Below, in pieces: positions 17,736 to 26,081 of a DNA stretch of 64,000 bases; within the stretch, counting starts at the first letter, position 1, and the number at the start of each line of letters is the position of its first letter. Under the pieces are notes generated by a model. That model saw nothing but the letters and a program-made list of their open reading frames with translations, had not been told where the DNA came from and did no database searches. The position numbers and the translations under genes were made by a program. Source of the stretch: Nisaea sp. (lineage in GTDB: Bacteria; Pseudomonadota; Alphaproteobacteria; Thalassobaculales; Thalassobaculaceae). The stretch is taken from contig NZ_JAXMNY010000003.1 of NCBI RefSeq assembly GCF_034670185.1, forward strand, positions 434,001 through 498,000, read 5' to 3'.

Positions 17736-19379
17736 TTAACCGCCGAGTTGTCTTTTCTTCTCGGCCTGGTCGATCCAGATGTTGTCGAGTGCCTGGTTCA
17801 GGTAGTGGCTTGGTGCGATCTTCCAGCCCTTCACATAGGAACGGTGCGGGTTGATCTTGTACCACCAGAGCGTAATGAACTGCGATGCCAGCTCGTCCAG
17901 TACCCGCTTTTCATATTTGCGGATGATGGCGCGCTGTTTTGCTTCATCACCTTCGGCCAGAAGCTCGTCATACCATTTGAGCAACTGCTCATCCTGGAAC
18001 TCGGCGTAGTTGTTGCCGGCGCCGGGCAGGAACTTCGAGATGTCGGCAATCGGGTTCACGATCGACTGACAGTTGAAGTCGAGCGAGATGGTGAAGTCTT
18101 TCTGCTTACGCAGTGTGGCGTAGAAAGGCGTGGTCGGCTGGACCCACTGGTCCGCCTGGACACCAATCTTCTTCCACTGATCGATCAGCCATGTGCCGAC
18201 AACCTTGTAGGGCTGGTCGACGCCGCGATTGTGCAGGGTGATCTTCAGGTTTTCGTGACCGGCTTCCTTCAGCAGTCTTTTCGCTTCGGCGCGGTTCGCC
18301 TCGACGTCTTTGCCATAGCCGGCAAGCTGAGAAAGTTCGGCTTCGGTTGCTGCGAGCGGGTGACCCGGGAAGACAACGCCGCCAACGGTTTTCACGATCG
18401 CAATACGGGACAGGTATTTGGAGCCGCCCTCACGATCGATGGCGAGCGACAGTGCTTTACGCACCCGCACGTCGTCCATCGGCTTGACCTTGTGGTTCGG
18501 GGTCACGATTAGAACGCAGTTCCAGTCGCTTTCCTGAACCGTGATGGCGTCGCCAAGGGCTTTGACAAGATCGTCACGCGCTTTCGGCGGGAAACCGCGG
18601 AACTCGATGTCGGCCTGGCCACCACGAATTGCCTGCAGGCGAACGGACATTTTCGGCGCTGAAATCGCGGTGAAACCGTCCAGATAGGGCATGCCCTTGT
18701 GATGGTAGTTCTCGTTCTTGACACCCTTTACGTGGCTGCCAGGAACGTGCTCGACAAACCGGAAAGCGCCCGACCCGTTGATGTTTTTCTGGTGCCAAGT
18801 GTAACCGTGCGCGTCCAGATCCTTCTTCGCATAGAGGAAGTTGTACGGCATGGCGACAGACGGCAAGAAGGTGCCGGACGGGTTCTTCAGCTTGAAGACG
18901 ACGGTGTAATCGTCAGGCGCTGAAATCGATTCGACAGTCTTGAAGTATGCCTGCCGGTTCGAGGCAATGCCCTCCGGCGGAAAGGCGATCTTGTCGAAGG
19001 TAGCCTTGACGTCGTGCGCGGTCAGCGGCGTGCCGTCGTGGAACTTCACGTCCTTGCGGATCTTGAAGGTGTATTTGGTACCGCCGTCCGTCGCCTTCGG
19101 AACATCGCCTTCACAAACGTCGCAGACAAAGTCTGTCGGCGAGGAGGGATTGTCCGGGTTTACCCGTATCAGCAAGCTGTAGAACGGGCGGATCGGGTGG
19201 ATCATGCCGAAGGTGGATTCGATATGTGCGTCGTAAGACGGAATTTTCGAACCGACAACCAACCGCAGCTCGTCGCCATATTGCGGCGTTTCGGCTGTTG
19301 CGGGGCTGGCGGGCCCGAAGATGGCAGCAACACCCAGCGCAAGCGCTGTTGTGGCTGCAGAGCGCCAAAGCATTTTCAT
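17736..19379 (-). CDS. Periplasmic peptide-type ABC substrate-binding protein (SBP family 5)
   Basis: A 547-residue solute receptor. The signal peptide is MKMLWRSAATTALALGVAAI...ATAE, with cleavage probably after about residue 29. Family 5 features include YTFKIRKDVKFHDGTPLTAHDVKATFDKI and VRKALSLAIDRE. A CDVC pair near 87-90 is unusual and may form a disulfide. The start has GGGAAGGAA upstream. It heads the operon with DppB/DppC-type permeases. Specificity (peptide, opine, nickel or other) is not readable from sequence. Confidence 0.92.
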   Translation of the reverse strand: MKMLWRSAATTALALGVAAIFGPASPATAETPQYGDELRLVVGSKIPSYDAHIESTFGMIHPIRPFYSLLIRVNPDNPSSPTDFVCDVCEGDVPKATDGGTKYTFKIRKDVKFHDGTPLTAHDVKATFDKIAFPPEGIASNRQAYFKTVESISAPDDYTVVFKLKNPSGTFLPSVAMPYNFLYAKKDLDAHGYTWHQKNINGSGAFRFVEHVPGSHVKGVKNENYHHKGMPYLDGFTAISAPKMSVRLQAIRGGQADIEFRGFPPKARDDLVKALGDAITVQESDWNCVLIVTPNHKVKPMDDVRVRKALSLAIDREGGSKYLSRIAIVKTVGGVVFPGHPLAATEAELSQLAGYGKDVEANRAEAKRLLKEAGHENLKITLHNRGVDQPYKVVGTWLIDQWKKIGVQADQWVQPTTPFYATLRKQKDFTISLDFNCQSIVNPIADISKFLPGAGNNYAEFQDEQLLKWYDELLAEGDEAKQRAIIRKYEKRVLDELASQFITLWWYKINPHRSYVKGWKIAPSHYLNQALDNIWIDQAEKKRQLGG

Positions 19380-19676
19380 AAACGTGTTCCTTCCCTAGTA
19401 GCGAATTTGTTTATTGTTTTTTGAATAGGCTCGGCCAGCAATGAACGTCACTGCTTCTTCGCCAAGCGAAGAACGGACTCATTACCAATTGGACCGTTGT
19501 CTGAAGTTCCTCCGTTCGCCTACCCTTTCGTCAGTCTGCTAACCGTTGTTTTCCGGTCTTTCAGCTGATCGAACTGAATATCATTGTCCCGCCTTTCGAT
19601 TTCCGGTCAAGGAAACACTGCATAACGGGACGTGCTTTTCCGGACTACGGGAACATGTCGAGGGAATGGAAACAAA
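19380..19676. other. Divergent promoter region, no gene seen
   Basis: About 300 bp between the transporter operon (-) and the HAD gene (+). It is AT-richer near 19400-19440. I see no riboswitch or clear operator. Confidence 0.4.
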
Positions 19677-20384
19677 ATGACGGTGGTTAAAGCGCTTTTT
19701 TTTGATGTTTTTGGGACCGTTGTCGATTGGCGGAACAGCATTGCTGAGGAAGTAGACCGCTTTTCTGACGAAAAGGGCCTGGGCCTGGACGGGCAGGCCT
19801 TCGCGCTCTCCTGGAGGCGGCGGTACGTCCCGGCAATGGCTCGAATACGCAGTGGCGAGCGCGGTTTCATTGACCTCGACACATTGCACCGGGAAAACCT
19901 GATCGAGGTGCTGGAGGAGTTTGGGGTCGCGGATCTGAGTGACGCCGACGTCGAGCATCTTAATATGGTCTGGCATCGTCTTAATCCCTGGCCCGACAGC
20001 GTGCCGGGGCTGGCCCGGCTGAAAACCAAATTCATTCTGGCGACCATGTCGAACGGCAACGTGAAGCTTATGGTCGACATGGCGAAGCATGGCGGATTGC
20101 CCTGGGACATGATTCTCGGGGCCGAGATCGCGCAGAGCTACAAGCCGGACCCTGAAACATATCTCGCCGGGTGCCGCATGCTGCGTCTCGCTCCGGAGGA
20201 ATGCATGATGGTCGCTGCCCATAACGGCGACTTGGTCGCTGCCCGTGCACTCGGCCTGAAAACGGCTTTTATCGCGCGGCCGACGGAGTACGGACCGGAG
20301 CAGACGGTCGATTTCAAAGCCGAGCACGATTTCGATGTCATCGCGGAGTCGATGGAGGGCGTTGCCGACAAGCTCGGCTGCTGA
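19677..20384 (+). CDS. Haloacid dehalogenase type II family hydrolase
   Basis: A 235-residue HAD enzyme. Nucleophile Asp10 lies in FFDVFGTVVDWR, motif II is MSNGN at 124-128, the motif III lysine is in SYKPDPETY near 154-162, and the acidic motif IV is AAHNGDLVAAR at 180-190. The DVFGT and AAHNGDL forms match L-2-haloacid dehalogenases more than phosphatases, though many members are phosphatases of unknown substrate. The start at 19677 has GAGGGA about 10 bases upstream. It heads a same-strand run with the MmgE/PrpD and acyl-CoA dehydrogenase genes. Confidence 0.85.
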   Translation: MTVVKALFFDVFGTVVDWRNSIAEEVDRFSDEKGLGLDGQAFALSWRRRYVPAMARIRSGERGFIDLDTLHRENLIEVLEEFGVADLSDADVEHLNMVWHRLNPWPDSVPGLARLKTKFILATMSNGNVKLMVDMAKHGGLPWDMILGAEIAQSYKPDPETYLAGCRMLRLAPEECMMVAAHNGDLVAARALGLKTAFIARPTEYGPEQTVDFKAEHDFDVIAESMEGVADKLGC

Positions 20385-20409
20385 AGCTGTTTTAAAAGGG
20401 AGAAGCGGA

Positions 20410-21786
20410 ATGGCCGACAAGAGCCCGACCGAAACATACGGAGACTTCATTGCCGCGATGAGCGGCATGCCCGTCCCGGAGACGGCACAACATCATGCAA
20501 AACGTTGTGTCCTCGACTGGTTCGCGGCGGCGGTTCCGGGAAGCGTGCTGCCGCCGGCGACATTGCTGCCCGATGCGGTTCCTGAGGATCTTGACCGCGG
20601 GCGCGCGCGGCTGATCCCGTCCGGGAGGTTTGCGACAGCGCGGGCCGCGGCCTTGATCAATGGCGCCGGCTCTCACACGGTTGAGTTCGACGATATTTAC
20701 CGGGACGGACTCTATCATCCCGGCGTTGCCGTCATTCCCGCCGCGCTTGCGCTTGCCGAGGAAACAGGAGCGGATGGCGCGCTTTTTCTCCGTGCGGTCA
20801 TTGCCGGATACGAAGTCTCCAACCGGATCGCCGCAGCGGTCAATCCGGCGCATTACGATTACTGGCACACAACGGCGACCATCGGGTATTTCGGCGGTAC
20901 GGCATCCTCTTCCGTCCTGCTCGGCCTGACCGCATCCGAGGCGGCGCATGCGCTTGCCTCTGCGGGGACCATGGCGGCCGGATTGCAGCAGGCTTTCCGG
21001 GCCGAGGCCATGAGCAAGCCATTGCATGCCGGCCGGGCGTCGGAAGGCGGCGTGCTGGCGGCGCGGATGGCAAAAGCCGGCATCACCGGCGCGCTCGATA
21101 TTCTGGAAGGCGCCGCCGGGTTCGGAGCGGCGATGAGCCGGGATGTGGACTGGGAGGCCGCTGTTGAGGGGCTTGGTTCCGACTGGACCATCGAGCGGAC
21201 CACGCAGAAGAACCACGCTGCTTGCGGGCATGTTCATGCGGCCGTCGATGCTGTGAGGGAAATCGTCACCGCGAATAACCTCACGGCAGAGTCGATCCGC
21301 CGGATCGAAGCTGGTTCCTATCAGAAGTCGCTTGAGATCTGTGGCAATGCCGATCCCAAAACGGCTTTCGAAGCGAAGTTCTCTCTGCCGTATTGCCTCG
21401 GCGCGGTCATCGCGACCGGTGCGGTCCGGATCGCGGCCTTCTCTCCGGAGGCGCTTGCCGACCCGATGATCCGCGACATCGCGGCGAAGGTCGAGCATAC
21501 GGTCGACCCTGAATGCGATGCGGCCTTCCCGCGCCGGCGCTCAGCAAAAGTCACGATCGAGACCGCGGATGGCCAGCGTTTCAGCCATTATGCGCGGACC
21601 CGCAAGGGAGATCCCGATTTGCCGCTTAGTGACGCGGAACTGGATGAGAAATTCTTTGAATTGACCGGCGGCGTGCTGGGCACGGCGGCCAAGCCATTGC
21701 GGGATGCGCTCTGGCGGATCGATGCCCTGGCATCCCTGTCCGATCTGCCATTCGGCGAAATTGCGGCAAAATCAGCAGCGGAATAA
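20410..21786 (+). CDS. MmgE/PrpD family protein
   Basis: A 458-residue member of the 2-methylcitrate dehydratase-like family. Typical landmarks are KRCVLDWFAAAVPGS near 28, INGAGSHTVEFDDIYRDGLYHPGVAVIPAALALAE near 85-120, and a KNHAACGHVHAAVDA motif near 271-285. Members dehydrate or isomerise polycarboxylates, including iminodisuccinate and itaconate-type substrates. The ATG at 20410 has GGGAGAAG upstream and lies 25 bp after the HAD gene. The nearby PrpF-family gene hints at a shared tricarboxylate-like pathway, but no methylcitrate synthase is present, so a standard propionate pathway is not shown. Confidence 0.9.
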   Translation: MADKSPTETYGDFIAAMSGMPVPETAQHHAKRCVLDWFAAAVPGSVLPPATLLPDAVPEDLDRGRARLIPSGRFATARAAALINGAGSHTVEFDDIYRDGLYHPGVAVIPAALALAEETGADGALFLRAVIAGYEVSNRIAAAVNPAHYDYWHTTATIGYFGGTASSSVLLGLTASEAAHALASAGTMAAGLQQAFRAEAMSKPLHAGRASEGGVLAARMAKAGITGALDILEGAAGFGAAMSRDVDWEAAVEGLGSDWTIERTTQKNHAACGHVHAAVDAVREIVTANNLTAESIRRIEAGSYQKSLEICGNADPKTAFEAKFSLPYCLGAVIATGAVRIAAFSPEALADPMIRDIAAKVEHTVDPECDAAFPRRRSAKVTIETADGQRFSHYARTRKGDPDLPLSDAELDEKFFELTGGVLGTAAKPLRDALWRIDALASLSDLPFGEIAAKSAAE

Positions 21787-21808
21787 CCGCGCTTTACAGG
21801 AGGAAGTT

Positions 21809-22966
21809 TTGGATTTCAATTTGAGTGAGGAGCAGCGTCTCTTCCAGGATTCCGTGCGCGGTTTTGCGGAGCGTCACCTGCAGGAAGGCGCGCTCGCCCG
21901 GGCCCATGAAGAGAGTTTCCCGTTCGATGTGGCGAAACTGATGGCCGGGCAAGGCTTGATGGGGATCACGTTCGACGAAGCCGACGGCGGGCAGGGCGGC
22001 TCGGTGATGGACGCGGTGCTTGCCATTCAGGCCGTCTCCGAGATTTGCCCGCGCAGCGCCGATGTCATCCAGGCTGGTAATTTCGGCCCGATCCGCACCT
22101 TCGCTGAATATGCCAGCCCCGCTCACAAGGAGAAGTGGCTAGGCAAGCTTCTGGCCGGTGAGATGGCGATCTCGCTCGGTATGTCCGAGCCGGAAGCAGG
22201 GTCCGCCGCGACCGATCTCGTCACGTCGGCCACGCCGGACGGAGACGGCTTCCGGGTCAACGGCACGAAGGTCTTTTCCACCCACAGCCCGGAAGCGGGA
22301 ATTTTCCTGATCTATGTGCGCTTCGGGCCGGGGTTGGACGGGATCGGGTCGGTGATCCTTGAGCGCGGGCAGGAAGGCTTCACCATGGGCAAGCCGGTGC
22401 GCTATGTCGGCGGCGAGCACTGGTGCCAGCTCTATTTCGAGGATGTCTACGTTCCAGCGGAAAATGTGTTGCTCGGCGAGGGCGGGTTCCGCAAGCAGAT
22501 CGCGGCTTTCAATGTTGAACGGATCGGCAACTCCGCCCGGGCGCTGGCCTTTGGCCGGCACGCGTTCGAGATTGCCCGGGAACATGCCCTGACACGCAAA
22601 CAGTTCGGCAGGGAGTTGGCTGAATTCCAGGGCATACAGTGGAAATTTGCGGAAGCCGCCGCGCAGATCGAGGCAGCCCAGCTCATGCTCTACAAGGTCG
22701 CGACGGAAGCTGCCGAGCGACTGCCGTCCGCCTATGACACGGCCATCGCCAAGTTTCTCTGCAATGAGGCCGGGTTCCGGGCCGCGAATGATGCCATGCA
22801 GGTGCTGGGGGCTCTCGGTTACACGGAGGAAAGCCTGGTGGAATACTGCTGGCGCCGGACGCGCGGCTGGCAAATCGCCGGCGGCAGCCTTGAGATGATG
22901 AAAAACCGGATCGCTGAAGGTGTCTTCGAGAAACGCTTCTCTCAACGGGCGCCAAAAGCAAAGTAG
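21809..22966 (+). CDS. Acyl-CoA dehydrogenase
   Basis: An FAD-dependent dehydrogenase of 385 residues with the three-domain layout. The helical N-terminus DFNLSEEQRLFQDSVRGFAERH leads to AISLGMSEPEAGSAATDL near 130-147 (FAD/substrate loop). The C-terminal QVLGALGYTEES and RxxRGWQIAGGSLEMMKNRIAE follow. The start is a TTG at 21809 with AGGAGG 5 bases upstream, which decides it over earlier in-frame codons that overlap the MmgE/PrpD gene. Its substrate is unknown; context suggests a CoA-activated organic acid. Confidence 0.9.
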   Translation: MDFNLSEEQRLFQDSVRGFAERHLQEGALARAHEESFPFDVAKLMAGQGLMGITFDEADGGQGGSVMDAVLAIQAVSEICPRSADVIQAGNFGPIRTFAEYASPAHKEKWLGKLLAGEMAISLGMSEPEAGSAATDLVTSATPDGDGFRVNGTKVFSTHSPEAGIFLIYVRFGPGLDGIGSVILERGQEGFTMGKPVRYVGGEHWCQLYFEDVYVPAENVLLGEGGFRKQIAAFNVERIGNSARALAFGRHAFEIAREHALTRKQFGRELAEFQGIQWKFAEAAAQIEAAQLMLYKVATEAAERLPSAYDTAIAKFLCNEAGFRAANDAMQVLGALGYTEESLVEYCWRRTRGWQIAGGSLEMMKNRIAEGVFEKRFSQRAPKAK

Positions 22967-22975
22967 GTGCTTTTG

Positions 22976-22991
22976 GCAATCAATTAATTGC
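22976..22991. promoter_or_regulatory. Palindromic operator candidate before the MarR-GNAT gene
   Basis: GCAATCAATTAATTGC: outer half-sites GCAAT/ATTGC around a perfect 10-bp palindrome CAATTAATTG (22981-22990). It lies 46 bp before the MarR-type gene start. MarR proteins bind palindromes of about this size, so autoregulation is plausible. Confidence 0.45.
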
Positions 22992-23037
22992 TTTCAGCAT
23001 TCAATATGGTCACCATGCTTCCACATGAGGGAGGAAC

Positions 23038-23970
23038 ATGGTGACCGATATGCATGACCCGGTGGAGGCTGTCCGCCACTTTTCCCGTTTCTATACCGGC
23101 AGAATCAATGTTCTGGCGGACCGTCTGCTGGAGAGCGAATTCTCGCTGCCGGAAGCCCGTGTGATTTTCGAGCTTGGCCATTGCGACGGGATGAGTGCCC
23201 GCGATCTGGCGGACATGCTGGGGCTCGATCCGGGGTATCTCAGCCGCCTTCTGAATGGCCTGAAGCGTCGCGGTATCCTCACCCGGTCGGTATCCGAGAT
23301 GGACCGGAGGCGCCATGTCCTTGCGCTGACAGATGCCGGAAGCAGCGCGCTTGAAGCTCTTCAGGCAAAATCGCGTGCGGAGGTTTCCGCGGTGCTGGAA
23401 CCGCTGGGGCAGGACGCGCGTCGAGATTTGGTCTCCACCTTGCGCAAGGCTGAGCACTTGCTCGGTGGTGAGAGTGCCGCCGGAAAACCGGTGCCGGTGA
23501 TCCGGCCGCATCGGGTCGGCGAGCTGTCCTGGGCGCTTGCCCGGCAAGCCATGCTTTATGAGCAGGAATACGGTTGGGACGGTGGTTTTGAGCTGACCCT
23601 GCTGAAGATCGGACGCGAGTTTCTCGAGCACTACAACCCGGACGATGATTGCCTCTGGATTGCTGAGGTGGATGACCGGGTCGCCGGATCAGCGGCTGTG
23701 GTGCGCGACGGGCCGGAAACAGCACGACTCAGGATCGTCTATGTCGAGCCGGACGCACGCGGACTGGGACTCGGGCACAAGCTTGTCGGAGCCTGTATCG
23801 ATTTTGCCCGTTCGCGCGGTTATCGCGAGATGGTGCTCTCGACCTACAGCATGCTGACCGCGGCACGCCGCGTCTATGAGGTGGCCGGGTTCACGCTTTA
23901 TGCAGAAGAAGACGAACAGGCCTATGGCCAGTACCTGACAGCTCAGCATTGGCGCCGCGATCTGGCATAG
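23038..23970 (+). CDS. MarR-type HTH / GNAT acetyltransferase fusion protein
   Basis: A two-domain protein of 310 residues. Residues 1-145 are a MarR-like winged helix (ARDLADMLGLDPGYLSRLLNGLKRRGILTR, wing MDRRRHVLALT). Residues 153-310 are a GNAT acetyltransferase with the acetyl-CoA loop DARGLGLGHKLV at 239-250. Such fusions act as regulators and acetylate unknown small molecules. The ATG has GGGAGGAAC directly upstream. A palindrome lies 46 bp before the gene, between it and the acyl-CoA dehydrogenase. Confidence 0.9.
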   Translation: MVTDMHDPVEAVRHFSRFYTGRINVLADRLLESEFSLPEARVIFELGHCDGMSARDLADMLGLDPGYLSRLLNGLKRRGILTRSVSEMDRRRHVLALTDAGSSALEALQAKSRAEVSAVLEPLGQDARRDLVSTLRKAEHLLGGESAAGKPVPVIRPHRVGELSWALARQAMLYEQEYGWDGGFELTLLKIGREFLEHYNPDDDCLWIAEVDDRVAGSAAVVRDGPETARLRIVYVEPDARGLGLGHKLVGACIDFARSRGYREMVLSTYSMLTAARRVYEVAGFTLYAEEDEQAYGQYLTAQHWRRDLA

Positions 23971-24077
23971 ATAAGTGCGTGGAATAGCGCTACCGACGAG
24001 GGAGAATTTTTAGCAATATCAGTGTTCAGGCACGGATTACCAGACCCGTTGCCAATTCTTTGCAGCGGGCTTTCCGG

Positions 24078-24950
24078 ATGTCTGAATACACGCCTCTACT
24101 TCTCGCGCTGTTCGCGGCGTTCCTGTTTGCCATCGGCGGGCAGTTGCAGAATCTTGGCGTGAAAACGGTCGACTCCCGGACCGGCACCGCAATTTCGATC
24201 AGCACCTCAGCCTTGATGTGCTGGTGCGCCGCGCCGTTCTTCATGGACTGGTCTGCATGGGCGCATCCGGCGGTACTGATTTTCATGGCTGTCGGCATCT
24301 TCAGGCCGGCACTTTCCGCGAATTTCTCTGTCGTCGGGATCCGCTATCTCGGCCCGACCCTGTCATCCACCCTGTCGTCGACATCACCGTTGTTTGGTCT
24401 AGCTCTCGGTATTCTCGTTCTTGGTGAGGCGCTGACCTGGCAGACCGCGCTTGGCACGGTTGGCATCGTTGTGGCCGTCGTCATGCTGTCCCGCCGGGGC
24501 AAGATGGCGGAGGTTTCCTGGCCGGTCTGGGCGCTGTTGTTCCCGGTCGCCGCTGCGGCGATCCGTTCGGCCGCGCATGTGCTTTCCAAGGTGGGCATGG
24601 AATTCATTCCCGATCCCTATTTCGCCACGCTCGTTGGCTTTACTGTTTCGGCGGTTGTCGCAACGGGGGCCCGGTTCGTGAAGAAGGCCGATGTGCCTTT
24701 CACCTGGAACGCGCCAGGGCCGCGCTGGTTTGCTGTGGCGGGGCTGACCTTCGGAAGCGCGGTTGTCTGCCTCAACCAGGCGCTGTTGATTGGTAAAGTC
24801 GTGACGGTGGTGCCGATCATTGCCGCTTCGCCGATCTTCAGCATGATGCTGAGCCTGATCGTCTTCCGGCGCGAAGTTCTGACGCTGCGGATTGCTGCTG
24901 CGGTGCTGGTGGTCTGTGGCTCGGTGGTCCTGATTGCGCTGAACCGCTAG
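24078..24950 (+). CDS. EamA/DMT-family transporter
   Basis: About 290 residues with ten hydrophobic segments in two EamA repeats (first ending VGIVVAVVMLSRRGK, second ending VLVVCGSVVLIALNR). It is probably an inner-membrane metabolite exporter or importer. I use the ATG at 24078 (MSEYTPLLL); an in-frame TTG at 24060 would add six residues, and neither has a good Shine-Dalgarno. Its stop overlaps the convergent PrpF-family stop through a shared CTAG. Confidence 0.85.
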   Translation: MSEYTPLLLALFAAFLFAIGGQLQNLGVKTVDSRTGTAISISTSALMCWCAAPFFMDWSAWAHPAVLIFMAVGIFRPALSANFSVVGIRYLGPTLSSTLSSTSPLFGLALGILVLGEALTWQTALGTVGIVVAVVMLSRRGKMAEVSWPVWALLFPVAAAAIRSAAHVLSKVGMEFIPDPYFATLVGFTVSAVVATGARFVKKADVPFTWNAPGPRWFAVAGLTFGSAVVCLNQALLIGKVVTVVPIIAASPIFSMMLSLIVFRREVLTLRIAAAVLVVCGSVVLIALNR

Positions 24951-26074
24951 ACAGGGACAGCTACCTCGCCGTTCATCAGCAGTCGTGCCGTGCGGATGAC
25001 GGTAACGGAGCGGACTGTGGGCCCGTCATTCGCGGTCACGTCTGCACCGACGGGCAGGATGCCCGATGGATTGGCGAGGCGCACATCCCCGTCCGGTATC
25101 TTCGTCAAAGCCGCTGGGACAGTTCCCGACAATCGGCAGGCAACGCCGGTGCACATGGCGCCGGTCAGAGGCAGAACCCGGTGGACATTCTCCATGGAGA
25201 GCATCCGGACGGCCAGGTCGGCCATCTCCGGATCGATCGTGTTACCGGCCAGGTCGCGGGCAGCTTGCGGCGCGCCGACGATGGCGATCTTGGGAACGGC
25301 GGAGGGCGCTGATGCTTCATCCTTGGCCAGCCCCATCATGACGGCAGCCTTGCGCCTTATTTCATCAAGCAGGTCCATCAGCGTCCGGTCGGCTTCGAGT
25401 TCCGCGATGGTCTCGTTCGCGGTGCGGCCAACAGCCGCCGCGTCGATGAAAACGCTTGGGTTGCCGACATCCATCAGCGTCGCATCGAAACTCCGGCCGT
25501 CGTCGGTCCTGATTTGGTCCGTCAGGTTGCCGGTCGGAAGCAGGCTGCCGGTTCCAGCGCCTGCGGGATCGAGGAATTCGAGCCGGATCGGGGCGCCTGT
25601 GCCGGCGACACCGGGGATGGCGAAAGCGCCGGTTTCGGTCGCAAGACCGTCCTCGACGGCGAAATGGGCAATCAGGATCTTGTCGGTGTTGGTGTTGTAG
25701 ACACGGACGGAGCGCTGGCCGTCGGCGAGCCGGATCAGGCCGCGTTCCAGCGCGAAGGGTCCGACGGCGGAGGACAGGTTTCCGCAGTTCGAGCTGTAAT
25801 CCACCAGCGGATTGCCGACGGCCACCTGTCCGAAGGTAAAATCGAGATCGGCGTCGTCCCGATCGCTTGGCGAGATCACGGCCACTTTCGACACGGACGA
25901 AACCCCGCCGCCCATGCCGTTGAGCTGGCGCCCGTAGGGATCGGGGCTGCCGATGACGGACAGAAACAGGGGGTCCCAGAAGGATCGGTCCGGCGGCAGA
26001 TCTTCCAGTGAGAAGAACACCCCCTTGCTGGAGCCTCCACGTATGAAACAGGCGGGGATGCGGAGGCTTGTCAT
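24947..26074 (-). CDS. PrpF family isomerase (2-methylaconitate/4-oxalomesaconate type)
   Basis: A 375-residue protein with the PrpF N-terminus RIPACFIRGGSSKGVFF and the repeated diaminopimelate-epimerase-like fold (QLNGMGGGVSSVSKVAV; NPLVDYSSNCGNLSSAVGPFAL). The Cys in SNCGN is a likely acid/base residue. Relatives isomerise 2-methylaconitate or tautomerise 4-oxalomesaconate. It lies 7 bp after the histidine kinase gene on the same strand, and near an MmgE/PrpD gene on the other strand. Confidence 0.88.
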   Translation of the reverse strand: MTSLRIPACFIRGGSSKGVFFSLEDLPPDRSFWDPLFLSVIGSPDPYGRQLNGMGGGVSSVSKVAVISPSDRDDADLDFTFGQVAVGNPLVDYSSNCGNLSSAVGPFALERGLIRLADGQRSVRVYNTNTDKILIAHFAVEDGLATETGAFAIPGVAGTGAPIRLEFLDPAGAGTGSLLPTGNLTDQIRTDDGRSFDATLMDVGNPSVFIDAAAVGRTANETIAELEADRTLMDLLDEIRRKAAVMMGLAKDEASAPSAVPKIAIVGAPQAARDLAGNTIDPEMADLAVRMLSMENVHRVLPLTGAMCTGVACRLSGTVPAALTKIPDGDVRLANPSGILPVGADVTANDGPTVRSVTVIRTARLLMNGEVAVPV

Positions 26075-26081
26075 GATCCGG

